A stretch of DNA of 30,988 nt from a virus, in IMG/VR virus record IMGVR_UViG_3300026097_000069, positions 1 to 30,988 of that record; one strand, given 5' to 3'. Below the pieces are notes generated by a model, which saw only the letters and a list, made by a program, of their open reading frames with translations, was not told the origin of the DNA and searched no databases. Shown here piece after piece: positions 7,285 through 13,276 of the stretch. Position 1 is the stretch's first letter; each line of letters starts with the position of its first letter. The position numbers and the translations under genes are program-made.

Positions 7285-8570
7285 TACATGCCCCCAAGGA
7301 ACAACGCAGTCGGAGTCGGATCAGTAGCGACAGTCCCCCAGCGCACACCAGCAGTCTCACCGCTGTCAGCGATCAACGCCTGACCATCCGTACCCACCGC
7401 AACTCGTGACACCGTGTCACTAGCAGTAGCGACAATCAAATCACCCTTAGCATCCACGATGCTCTTAGCGATCTTCGCCGCTAAATCAGTCGTCAAATCC
7501 GTTACCTGCGACTGAGCAATCGTGATCGCGTCACCGCCACCAGAAGCGTGAGACGCAGCATGAGCAGTAGGAGCATCACCCGTGTACATCAAGTTCGCGG
7601 TATTCGTGATGCCGTGAACACTCGTGGTCGCGTTTTCGTGATCCGTCAGATCAGTAGCCAAAGCCTTAGCAGACAAATCGCTAGTCAGGTTCGTTACCTG
7701 AGACTGAGCCAAAGTCAGTTCATCGCTGCCACCAGACTCGTGGCTAGTCGCGTGAGCAGTAGGAGTACGCGCATCCGACAACCGCGAATCATCCGTGTAA
7801 ACAAGATTCGCCGTATTACTAATCCCATGAACAGTCGTAGAAGCAAGTTCATGGTCGGACAAATCACTCGCTACCGCAGCAGCAGAACCAGCCGAGTCAT
7901 AGTTAGAAGCCAAACTATCCGCGTAAGACTCAGCCGCCGTCTGAGCCGCTGAAGCCGAACCAGCCGGGTCAGCGCCCACATCCGCAGCAGAAGGCATGTT
8001 ATGAACGTGATCCTGACGAGACGCACCCGTCGAAACGCCAGCAGCAGCAGTACCCAAATCCTGCGGAGTGTTATCACCCAGGTTCGCGGCCTCACCCGTA
8101 GGCCCACGAGGGATACTGAAATCCAACACCACATTCGACGTACTACCGCTATTCGTGACAGTCGCGTTCGACTCCGGCGCACCAGTCGTCACCGTGCCAA
8201 TAGAAATCGCGGCAGGAACACCAGGATCACCAGACGGCCCCTGAGCGCCAGTAGCACCCGTAGAACCAGCAGGACCCTGCTCGCCACGCGGAATGTAGAA
8301 AGTCAAAGTGCGGTTCTGAGCGGTGCCACCCTCAACAACCTGAGCATCCCCACCAGGCGTAGTCGTGACCGTAGAAGCCACAGAAACCGTAGCCGCCTGA
8401 CCATTCGTGCCAGGAGTACCAGGCTCACCCTGCGGCCCCTGCGGTCCAGCAGCAATGTTCTCAACCGCCGAGTTCAGCGTATTGACCGCCTCGATAACAA
8501 GATTGATGTCATCAGCAGGAGCGCCATCACCGGGGTCCTTATTCGGTGTAGGTAGATTCAAGTCAGCCAT
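7284..8570 (-). CDS. Collagen-like tail fibre with repeated shaft modules
   Basis: A 428-residue fibre. After a helical N-terminus (EAVNTLNSAVENIA), two collagen-like Gly-X-Y tracts occur near residues 43-55 (GPQGPQGEPGTPG) and 96-115 (GEQGPAGSTGATGAQGPSG). They are separated by a beta domain that is itself duplicated: TLTFYIPRGEQGPAG pairs with VLDFSIPRGPTGEAA. The C-terminal half contains diverged repeats pairing TTVHGISNTANLVYTDD with TSVHGITNTANLMYTGD, and HESGGSDELTLAQSQVTNL with HASGGGDAITIAQSQVTDL. These repeats are a likely substrate for recombination. The ATG at 8570 has AGGAG five bases upstream. It encodes a palindrome copy (D-T-V-S-R) near its C-terminus. It is probably a trimeric shaft attached near the tail hub. 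Confidence 0.85.
   Translation of the reverse strand: MADLNLPTPNKDPGDGAPADDINLVIEAVNTLNSAVENIAAGPQGPQGEPGTPGTNGQAATVSVASTVTTTPGGDAQVVEGGTAQNRTLTFYIPRGEQGPAGSTGATGAQGPSGDPGVPAAISIGTVTTGAPESNATVTNSGSTSNVVLDFSIPRGPTGEAANLGDNTPQDLGTAAAGVSTGASRQDHVHNMPSAADVGADPAGSASAAQTAAESYADSLASNYDSAGSAAAVASDLSDHELASTTVHGISNTANLVYTDDSRLSDARTPTAHATSHESGGSDELTLAQSQVTNLTSDLSAKALATDLTDHENATTSVHGITNTANLMYTGDAPTAHAASHASGGGDAITIAQSQVTDLTTDLAAKIAKSIVDAKGDLIVATASDTVSRVAVGTDGQALIADSGETAGVRWGTVATDPTPTALFLGGM
7406..7420. repeat. Dispersed palindrome copy (in fibre gene, upstream of adaptor)
   Basis: An exact GTGACACCGTGTCAC on the plus strand, centre base G in the direction of transcription. It lies inside the collagen-like fibre gene, read as D-T-V-S-R, and 121 bases before the adaptor start. 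Confidence 0.85.
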
Positions 8571-8578
8571 CTACGCTC

Positions 8579-8911
8579 CTAGTTATACGACGTATCGTAG
8601 TCTTCAGCGTACACATCACCCGTGTACACATTCCTCCAAGTGTAGCCAGCCGCTGTCAGAGCGTCGTACACAAACGTCCCCACATCAGTACGAAAATCCG
8701 TACCCCCATGAATATAGGTATGCACAGACGGGTCCTTGATGTCATCGCTCTCAAACGTCTGCTGCTCCACAACAGAACCATCCTCATACACGATGACGCT
8801 GTTCTGAGACGGCGGCGGCAGGAAAAACTGCCACAACGGGCTAACCCCCTCACCCACAGGGGTAAGGGGTCCCTGGGTTCCACGACCCAGCAACTGCACT
8901 TGAACAGTCAC
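8579..8911 (-). CDS. Small acidic hypothetical protein before the fibre gene
   Basis: A 110-residue protein, acidic and aromatic, in clear contrast to the very basic proteins encoded just before it. The segment SVIVYEDGSVVEQQTFESDD looks like a beta hairpin, and HTYIHGGTDF with the C-terminal VYTGDVYAEDYDTS adds further Asp and Tyr. No known family is recognised. The start is a GTG at 8911 overlapping the upstream stop as GTGA. The stop codon forms part of the ribosome-binding site (TAGGAG) of the collagen-like fibre. The position suggests a head-completion or tail-joining protein, but this is only positional inference. Confidence 0.7.
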   Translation of the reverse strand: MTVQVQLLGRGTQGPLTPVGEGVSPLWQFFLPPPSQNSVIVYEDGSVVEQQTFESDDIKDPSVHTYIHGGTDFRTDVGTFVYDALTAAGYTWRNVYTGDVYAEDYDTSYN

Positions 8912-9126
8912 TTACGCTTCCTCCGCTTCACGGCAGCGTTATCGACAAGGTTCGGGTACGGGCGGCCAGCCGCCTTAGCCCGACGCTTAGCAGCAGCCTT
9001 CTGAGCAGCCGTAAGCGGCTTCGACTTCCGCTTCGGATTCGGCTTATCCCAAAACGCCTTCTTCACTCTCTTACCTTTCATCGCGTAAGACTTAGTGACA
9101 AACTGCTTACCAAGACTGTCAGGCAT
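8908..9126 (-). CDS. Small basic protein (basic cluster, 8 of 8)
   Basis: A 72-residue protein dominated by Lys, Arg and Ala, with the basic stretches KGKRVKKAFWDKPNPKRKSK and AAKRRAKAAGR and the end AVKRRKRK. It has no membrane segment, cysteine or catalytic motif. Its ATG overlaps the stop of the preceding gene by eight bases. It is the last of eight consecutive small genes between major capsid and fibre whose products are mostly strongly cationic. Such charge suits binding to nucleic acid or to acidic capsid surfaces. Whether it is packaged in the virion is unknown. Confidence 0.75.
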   Translation of the reverse strand: MPDSLGKQFVTKSYAMKGKRVKKAFWDKPNPKRKSKPLTAAQKAAAKRRAKAAGRPYPNLVDNAAVKRRKRK

Positions 9127-9265
9127 TGTTCCGCACGCGCTTGCCGTACACAGACTTCGGCTTGCCGTGATACTTCATTTCAGTCTTGCCCTTCTTACCG
9201 CTAGGCAAGATCATCTTCGTGGACTTCTTGTCGTTCGGAATCGAACAACCACACTTCATGCACAT
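9119..9265 (-). CDS. Small basic Cys-rich protein (basic cluster, 7 of 8)
   Basis: A 48-residue protein that starts MCMKCGCSIPNDKKS, with three cysteines in C-x-x-C-x-C spacing, followed by a Lys/Gly-rich body (SGKKGKTEMKYHGKPKSVYG) and the end RVRNNA. The cysteines and the single His could form half of a zinc-binding knuckle. The reading frame is short but well supported. Its ATG overlaps the upstream stop as TGATG, its stop overlaps the next start by eight bases, and it fills the space between two other coding frames. Function unknown. Confidence 0.7.
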   Translation of the reverse strand: MCMKCGCSIPNDKKSTKMILPSGKKGKTEMKYHGKPKSVYGKRVRNNA

Positions 9266-9417
9266 CAGCGCATACCAGGCTTACGACCGGGCTTACGCAT
9301 CGCAGTATTACGCTGACGAGTAGCGTTCTTACGGCGAGGGGTAGGACCATTCTTCGGAGCAGCCTTACGCATACCAGGGCGGCTACCCATTCCACGACTC
9401 TTGTACATACCAGGCAT
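9265..9417 (-). CDS. Small extremely basic protein with PGM repeats (basic cluster, 6 of 8)
   Basis: A 50-residue protein containing 16 Lys or Arg (10 Arg, 6 Lys) and no Asp or Glu. It carries repeated short units P-G-M-Y/R (MPGMYKSRGMGSRPGMRK near the N-terminus and RKPGRKPGMR at the end). The composition resembles protamine-like peptides, so binding to packaged DNA is plausible but unproven. The ATG at 9417 overlaps the upstream stop (TAATG), and its own stop overlaps the next ATG (TGATG), so it is fully embedded in the coupled gene chain. Confidence 0.7.
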   Translation of the reverse strand: MPGMYKSRGMGSRPGMRKAAPKNGPTPRRKNATRQRNTAMRKPGRKPGMR

Positions 9418-9698
9418 TAGCAATCCCATGCTCGTAGTGACTTATTGATTCTGCTATTCGGATTTCTCGCTGTCTTAGCCGAGGTGTTGCGCTTCTTCAT
9501 ACCCTGCATACGGGCACAAAATGACTTCCTGCGAGCAGCGGCCTTGGGTGACTTCTTAGCCTGAGACTTCTTCACAGGCTTCTTCAGCCCAGGCTTACCG
9601 GGGTTCGCCCGGTTGTAAGAAGCACGGCCCTTAGCGTTCAAGCCCCCTTTAGGGTTCTTGCCCGCTTTCCGCTGCCACGCGGGAGACTTCGCTGCCAT
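9417..9698 (-). CDS. Basic phage protein resembling DUF6321 (basic cluster, 5 of 8)
   Basis: A 93-residue protein with the pattern S-P-A-W-Q-R-K-x-G-K-N-P-K-G-G-L-N near the N-terminus, RRKSFCARMQGM in the middle and NPNSRINKSLRAWDC at the end. I recall this pattern as a small conserved phage family, probably DUF6321; that name is from memory and not verified. It contains a single acidic residue. I chose the ATG at 9698. The frame also has a TTG at 9710 that would overlap the upstream stop, but the family pattern begins at the ATG. Function in the family is unknown. Its place between capsid and tail genes suggests a virion or assembly role. Confidence 0.75.
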   Translation of the reverse strand: MAAKSPAWQRKAGKNPKGGLNAKGRASYNRANPGKPGLKKPVKKSQAKKSPKAAARRKSFCARMQGMKKRNTSAKTARNPNSRINKSLRAWDC

Positions 9699-9700
9699 CC

Positions 9701-10081
9701 CTAGTTCCAAGCCTTCTTACCGCGCTGCGTCTTCCGTATCGCCTTACCCAAACCAGGCTTATCCCAGCGAGACTTAGCGTTCTCCACACTACGGCGACGC
9801 GCCACTGTCATACGACGGTTTGGCGGTTCACCAGCAGTCGGCTTCTTGTCAGCCAGTTTCGGCTTGGAGTACGCAGGCTTACGGGTACCAGACGACTTAG
9901 GCATCTTCTGGCGGCTGATCTCAACCCAGCGACCATTCACCTTGCGCTCACGCACACGGATCGGAGGGTTAGACATCAACATTCGAGTACGAGTCTCACC
10001 GCTCTTAGGGGCAGTTCGCTTCGGCTGAACGCGCTTACCGCCAGGTCCACGCTTCGACATCTTCGGCTTCTTATCTGCCAC
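9701..10081 (-). CDS. Basic hypothetical protein (basic cluster, 4 of 8)
   Basis: A 126-residue protein, strongly basic, with no cysteine and no membrane segment. It opens ADKKPKMSKRGPGGKRVQPK and contains TRTRMLMSNPPIRVRERKVN and RRMTVARRRSVENAKSRWDK. The middle segment (PPIRVRERKVNGRWVEISRQ) looks like a beta hairpin, and a similar DGxxxxGxxxxxxxG-type hairpin occurs in the next two proteins upstream. I chose the GTG at 10081 because AGGAG lies five bases upstream, partly formed by the preceding stop. The open frame extends to 10132 but would overlap the upstream gene without a ribosome-binding site. Function unknown. Confidence 0.75.
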   Translation of the reverse strand: MADKKPKMSKRGPGGKRVQPKRTAPKSGETRTRMLMSNPPIRVRERKVNGRWVEISRQKMPKSSGTRKPAYSKPKLADKKPTAGEPPNRRMTVARRRSVENAKSRWDKPGLGKAIRKTQRGKKAWN

Positions 10082-10089
10082 AACGACTC

Positions 10090-10791
10090 CTACTTCCCAG
10101 GCCGAACGGTAACCCACTTCGTACCGTCCCACTCTTGCAGTTTCTTGATCTTGCCAACCTGCTCGCGCCTACGCTCACCCTTACGGCGACCCGGCTCAGT
10201 AGTAGTGGCCTTGCCTTGCCTAGACCTCAACTGCTGCAAGCGAGCCTTACGGCTCTGGTTGTACTTAGAAGCAATGTTGCGAGCCGCCTGCTCCCTAGTC
10301 ATCGTAGGTTTCCGCGTACCGCCAGCGCCTTCCTGCCGCCGCGACGGAGAAACACGACTCGTAGGAATACTGGCAGCACGACCGCCGCCAGAGCCAGCGC
10401 CACGACTGCCGCCGCTAGCGTTACGACGAGCCGCAGCAGCCTGCGCCTTTGTCATGCCACCACCAGTAGTCGTCTTACGCGACCCACGAGCAGCGACACG
10501 CTTACCACGCACATACGTCGCTGTCTTACCAGAAGCAAGAGTCACAGTACCCGTGATCGGCTTGCCGTCCTTACCCACAACGATGCCGCCCTTGGCGCGA
10601 GAGCCAGTACGCTCACTAGCCTTCTTCCAAGTAGTGTCACGGATGTCGATGGTCTTCATCGCTTGCTTGGCTTCTTTCTTGCCAACCGTGCGCTTACCAG
10701 CCTTGCCGACGCGACGACCGCGAGCGACCTGCTTCTGAGTGAGGTTACGGGTCTTGCCCTTGTAGCGGCCTGACCGCTTGATCTCAGCCAT
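10090..10791 (-). CDS. Large basic protein of the basic cluster (3 of 8)
   Basis: A 233-residue protein rich in Lys, Arg, Gly, Thr and Ala. The N-terminal 50 residues are Lys/Arg-dense (SGRYKGKTRNLTQKQVARGR). A beta-like centre follows near 70-100 (GGIVVGKDGKPITGTVTLAS, then TATYVRGKRV). The C-terminal half looks disordered, with Gly/Ser/Arg low-complexity sequence ending in a short ordered tail (KIKKLQEWDGTKWVTVRP). The bases around its start (TAGTCATGGCTGA) are nearly identical to those at the start of the gene upstream, which suggests an old duplication. Its composition suits binding to DNA or RNA. No family is recognised. Confidence 0.75.
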   Translation of the reverse strand: MAEIKRSGRYKGKTRNLTQKQVARGRRVGKAGKRTVGKKEAKQAMKTIDIRDTTWKKASERTGSRAKGGIVVGKDGKPITGTVTLASGKTATYVRGKRVAARGSRKTTTGGGMTKAQAAAARRNASGGSRGAGSGGGRAASIPTSRVSPSRRQEGAGGTRKPTMTREQAARNIASKYNQSRKARLQQLRSRQGKATTTEPGRRKGERRREQVGKIKKLQEWDGTKWVTVRPGK

Positions 10792-10793
10792 GA

Positions 10794-11270
10794 CTACTTC
10801 TTCTTCTTGGAGAAGCGAGCGTAGCGAGTTGGCCCACCCGACGGACGCATCGCCTTCGGCTGCCCACCAGGAGTCAGCACAACAGAAGACCCACGGTTCG
10901 TGTACGAAGTAGCAGGCTTCTTGTACTTGGTGTTGTACTGGTATCCCATCCGCAACTTCTTGCTCTCTGCCTTATTAGCAGGAGCCTTCTGCGAACGGTT
11001 CGGCGGTTCACTCTTAGGCTTCTTAGGAGTCGATGTCTTACGAACGACACCCTTCTTCCAGGTGCCAGACTTAGCGTCGTACACGTTGTACGAACGGCCA
11101 CCCTTACCAATACGGATGGTGCCGTCCTTCACACCCAGGTTATCGCCACGAGTCTGTGCGCTGCTGCGCTTCGTCTTACCAGCACGAGTGCTGGACTTCT
11201 TCAAGTACTGTCCCCGGTCAGCGACAATCTTCGCTTTCGGATTCAGCCTCTTGTTTTTCTTCTCAGCCAT
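10794..11270 (-). CDS. Basic protein of the basic cluster (2 of 8)
   Basis: A 158-residue Lys-rich protein. A beta-like core near residues 47-80 (VKDGTIRIGKGGRSYNVYDA, then SGTWKKGVVRK) is flanked by disordered Lys/Ser/Pro-rich arms, and it ends FSKKKK. The core resembles the shorter beta segment of the next protein downstream, and both begin MAE, so the two could be diverged paralogues. The start ATG lies two bases after the stop of the preceding small gene. No catalytic motif is visible. Confidence 0.75.
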   Translation of the reverse strand: MAEKKNKRLNPKAKIVADRGQYLKKSSTRAGKTKRSSAQTRGDNLGVKDGTIRIGKGGRSYNVYDAKSGTWKKGVVRKTSTPKKPKSEPPNRSQKAPANKAESKKLRMGYQYNTKYKKPATSYTNRGSSVVLTPGGQPKAMRPSGGPTRYARFSKKKK

Positions 11271-11272
11271 GA

Positions 11273-11440
11273 CTATTTCTTCTTTCGCTGAACGCGGCGC
11301 TTCTCACTCATGGCGATAGCGACGGCTTGCTTACGGCTTTTCACCACAGGCCCCTTCTTAGAGCCGCTATGCAACTTGCCACGCTTGTACTCACGCATGA
11401 CAGTAGCGACCTTCTTAGCGCCCCTGGGTTTCTTGTTCAC
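11273..11440 (-). CDS. 55-residue basic protein resembling DUF6496 (basic cluster, 1 of 8)
   Basis: A short GTG-started gene. The product contains MREYKRGKLHSGSKKGPVVK followed by SRKQAVAIAMSEKRR, a pattern I know from small phage proteins grouped, as I recall, under DUF6496. Of 55 residues 21 are Lys or Arg and two are acidic. The GTG at 11440 is preceded by GAGGAGG at optimal spacing, and that site directly abuts the dispersed palindrome at 11451-11465. It is therefore the first gene after the capsid hairpin and may be under the control of the palindrome-binding factor. Function unknown. Confidence 0.75.
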   Translation of the reverse strand: MNKKPRGAKKVATVMREYKRGKLHSGSKKGPVVKSRKQAVAIAMSEKRRVQRKKK

Positions 11441-11450
11441 GGTCCTCCTC

Positions 11451-11465
11451 GTGACACGGTGTCAC
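11451..11465. promoter_or_regulatory. Dispersed palindrome copy abutting a ribosome-binding site
   Basis: An exact copy with centre C in the direction of transcription. It ends immediately before GAGGAGG of the 55-residue gene, ten bases before its GTG, so a bound protein or an RNA hairpin here would hide the ribosome-binding site. Confidence 0.85.
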
Positions 11466-11476
11466 AAATGAGTGGT

Positions 11477-11508
11477 GCCCCCTCCCCGGTAGTGGACAGG
11501 GAGGGGGC
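11477..11508 (-). terminator. GC-rich hairpin after the major capsid gene
   Basis: A perfect ten-base stem (GCCCCCTCCC with GGGAGGGGGC) with a 12-base loop, beginning eight bases after the capsid stop. There is no T run on the minus strand after the stem, so it may attenuate or stabilise the 3' end of the capsid mRNA rather than terminate fully. It would help keep capsid expression above that of downstream genes. Confidence 0.6.
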
Positions 11509-11515
11509 CAACTCA

Positions 11516-12553
11516 CTAGGACTTCAGACCAGTATCCGTCTTGATGTGGAGCAGCGCTTCCGCACGGAAGATCGAGTACCCGACCAAGTGGTACCAGCCT
11601 ACCGAGGCGAAACGACGCAACTTGTCCACAACCGGGGACACCACGGTCTTCGGGTTAGCGCCGAAGCCAGGAGCGGAGGAGAACGCCTTAGCGAGCGCCT
11701 CAGCACCCATCAGGTAACCCTGACCCTGGTTGGTGAGGTGGTTGTTCACGATGATGCGAACACCCTCGTAAGTGCCGATCTCACCCATGAAGATGCTGTT
11801 ACCAGCGGCACCCTCGTTGCGGCCCACGGTGTAGCGCCATCCGGTGTCCGTGGACTCCGACTTCAGGTGCTGCGCCTGGTACGGGGAAACGACAGCGACG
11901 TAAGAGCCACCCATCATCGGACGCACGTTAGCGGCCTGGAGACGAGCGACACCCTCACGAAGCAGCGCACCCGTCAGGTACGAGCCGCTACCCGAGCCGA
12001 TGGAACCGACCGTCGCGGTGGTCGCATCGTCGTAGGTCACCGAGGCCGAATCCAGGGCAACACGAGCGAGCGTGTCGATGGACAGACCAGCGTTGTAACC
12101 CACGCGCTCAGCGATCAACGGGTCCATAGCGATCATGGAGGTTCCGCGGATCAGGGCGGTGTTGGTGACAGCGGTGCCGTACTCACGCATGGACACGGTA
12201 AGCGCCTTGCTGGAGAGAGTCACCGAGTCAATGTCGATGTTCTCCAAAAGCGGTGAGGTCTGCTCGCTGATGTCATCAACGAACGAGAACCGGACGCTGC
12301 CGCCACGGTGAGTGGTGTTGGCTGCACGCACGGTAGCGAATTGATCGAAGATCAGTTCCGGGCGCAGAGCCGGGTAAACAGCAAGGTCGTAAGCCTTCGT
12401 TACGAACTGGCTGCCCAGGGTAACGTCCACGACCGGGGCCGGGGCGTTGATGGACAAAGGACCCGCAGCGGTGACAATTTCACCGGGCGAGTACATCGGG
12501 CTGGTTGCTGGCCCGTTCTGATTGGCTCCGGGGGAGCCGGTACCTGCTGGCAT
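11516..12553 (-). CDS. Major capsid protein, N4_gp56 family (HK97 fold)
   Basis: Forms the capsid shell. The 345-residue sequence has the features of N4 gp56-type capsid proteins. A flexible Gly/Pro/Asn-rich N-terminus (1-45) leads to SQFVTKAYDLAVYPALRPEL near 47-66 and GGSVRFSFVDDISEQTSPL near 84-102. The helix-rich middle contains EYGTAVTNTALIRGTS and ERVGYNAGLSIDTLARVAL, and YVAVVSPYQAQHLKSE and MGEIGTYEGVRIIVNNHL follow. The family match is by recognition; I cannot run a search. It starts at an ATG at 12553 preceded by AAGGAAG, 12 bases after the scaffold stop, and is followed by a strong hairpin, a typical arrangement for a highly expressed capsid gene. The N4-type capsid is shared by diverse podoviruses and does not imply an N4-like virion RNA polymerase. 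Confidence 0.9.
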   Translation of the reverse strand: MPAGTGSPGANQNGPATSPMYSPGEIVTAAGPLSINAPAPVVDVTLGSQFVTKAYDLAVYPALRPELIFDQFATVRAANTTHRGGSVRFSFVDDISEQTSPLLENIDIDSVTLSSKALTVSMREYGTAVTNTALIRGTSMIAMDPLIAERVGYNAGLSIDTLARVALDSASVTYDDATTATVGSIGSGSGSYLTGALLREGVARLQAANVRPMMGGSYVAVVSPYQAQHLKSESTDTGWRYTVGRNEGAAGNSIFMGEIGTYEGVRIIVNNHLTNQGQGYLMGAEALAKAFSSAPGFGANPKTVVSPVVDKLRRFASVGWYHLVGYSIFRAEALLHIKTDTGLKS

Positions 12554-12565
12554 TGGATTCTTCCT

Positions 12566-13045
12566 TTACTGCTCGATGCTTGTTGGTATTCCGAACGATC
12601 GAGCAACGTCCAACATTGCTTCTATGCCGCCTTCTTCCATCGCTGCCTCTAGCCGTGACAATGCTGCTTCCTCGGTCACACCCTCGTAAGCGGCACCAGC
12701 ACTAGCAGACATGACCCTCTGCTGAGCGGAAGCATCTGCTTCCATCGTCGGGTCAGCGGCCTGTTGAGGCTGCTCCGTTTGCAAGAACCCTGCGTCTAAA
12801 GCGGCCTGCCGGATCGCTTCTGCTGTCATCTCACCCTCGTATCCCTTGATGAAGTAACTCATCTTCGGATCATCGGTGGCGATCCCAGCCTCAGCGAAAG
12901 CGACTTTGCGCCTTAGTTCGTTGAGTTCCCTCTCCAACTGCTTCGCACGATTCGCTGCCTTCCGCAGCCCCTTCGGGGTTTGGTCTTCAGCGTCCTGTTC
13001 GATGTCGTCCAAGAGTTCGTCGGCATCTGTGTAATTGTCAGACAT
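12566..13045 (-). CDS. Capsid assembly scaffolding protein
   Basis: A 159-residue acidic helical protein directly before the major capsid gene, the usual place for a scaffold. The N-terminus is very acidic (DADELLDDIEQDAEDQ). A coiled-coil helix follows near residues 26-52 (RKAANRAKQLERELNELRRK), then a Gln/Ala-rich linker, and the C-terminal helices contain EEAALSRLEAAMEEGG. This composition is typical of phage scaffolds that direct capsid assembly and leave or are degraded before packaging. No protease motif is seen. The ATG at 13045 has AAGGG about eight bases upstream. A promoter and a palindrome lie in the 231 bases before it. Confidence 0.8.
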   Translation of the reverse strand: MSDNYTDADELLDDIEQDAEDQTPKGLRKAANRAKQLERELNELRRKVAFAEAGIATDDPKMSYFIKGYEGEMTAEAIRQAALDAGFLQTEQPQQAADPTMEADASAQQRVMSASAGAAYEGVTEEAALSRLEAAMEEGGIEAMLDVARSFGIPTSIEQ

Positions 13046-13083
13046 TGCTCATCCCTTCACCTACACACACCTGATCGGGAGAA

Positions 13084-13200
13084 TCAGATGGAGGTTAGAT
13101 TGAGTTCGTGACACGGTGTCACAAACATGGTTGATTGATAGCCACATACACAGCAGAAGCAGGCCAGTACTCCTACCGGAACAAACACCTTCGCCAGCAC
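13084..13200 (-). CDS. Possible 38-residue hydrophobic leader peptide
   Basis: A weak candidate in the gap before the scaffold. A GTG at 13200 with AGAGG five bases upstream opens a frame with a hydrophobic segment containing clustered cysteines (VFVPVGVLACFCCVCG), ending after the palindrome at 13108-13122 (read V-T-P-C-H). It lies just downstream of the promoter at 13240-13267, so it would be the first gene of that transcript. It might be a small lipoprotein (the LAC region resembles a lipobox), a leader peptide or chance. Confidence 0.25.
   Translation of the reverse strand: MLAKVFVPVGVLACFCCVCGYQSTMFVTPCHELNLTSI
13108..13122. promoter_or_regulatory. Dispersed palindrome copy in the scaffold/capsid leader
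   Basis: An exact copy with centre C in the direction of transcription. It lies 62 bases before the scaffold start and about 110 bases after the predicted start of the 13240-13267 promoter, so it sits in the 5' untranslated leader of the capsid transcript. Confidence 0.85.
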
Positions 13201-13239
13201 GCCCACCTCTCGGTAGGGCCAACGTCAGGCACTACGAGA

Positions 13240-13267
13240 AGTATAAGCACACTTACCGCTATGGCAA
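13240..13267 (-). promoter_or_regulatory. Sigma70-like promoter for scaffold and capsid
   Basis: On the minus strand TTGCCA (-35, five of six to TTGACA) is separated by 16 bases from TATACT (-10, five of six to TATAAT). It starts 10 bases into the end of the upstream gene's 3' flank and is the only strong promoter I see inside the late block, placed to boost scaffold and capsid expression. Confidence 0.6.
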
Positions 13268-13276
13268 GAAACTGGG

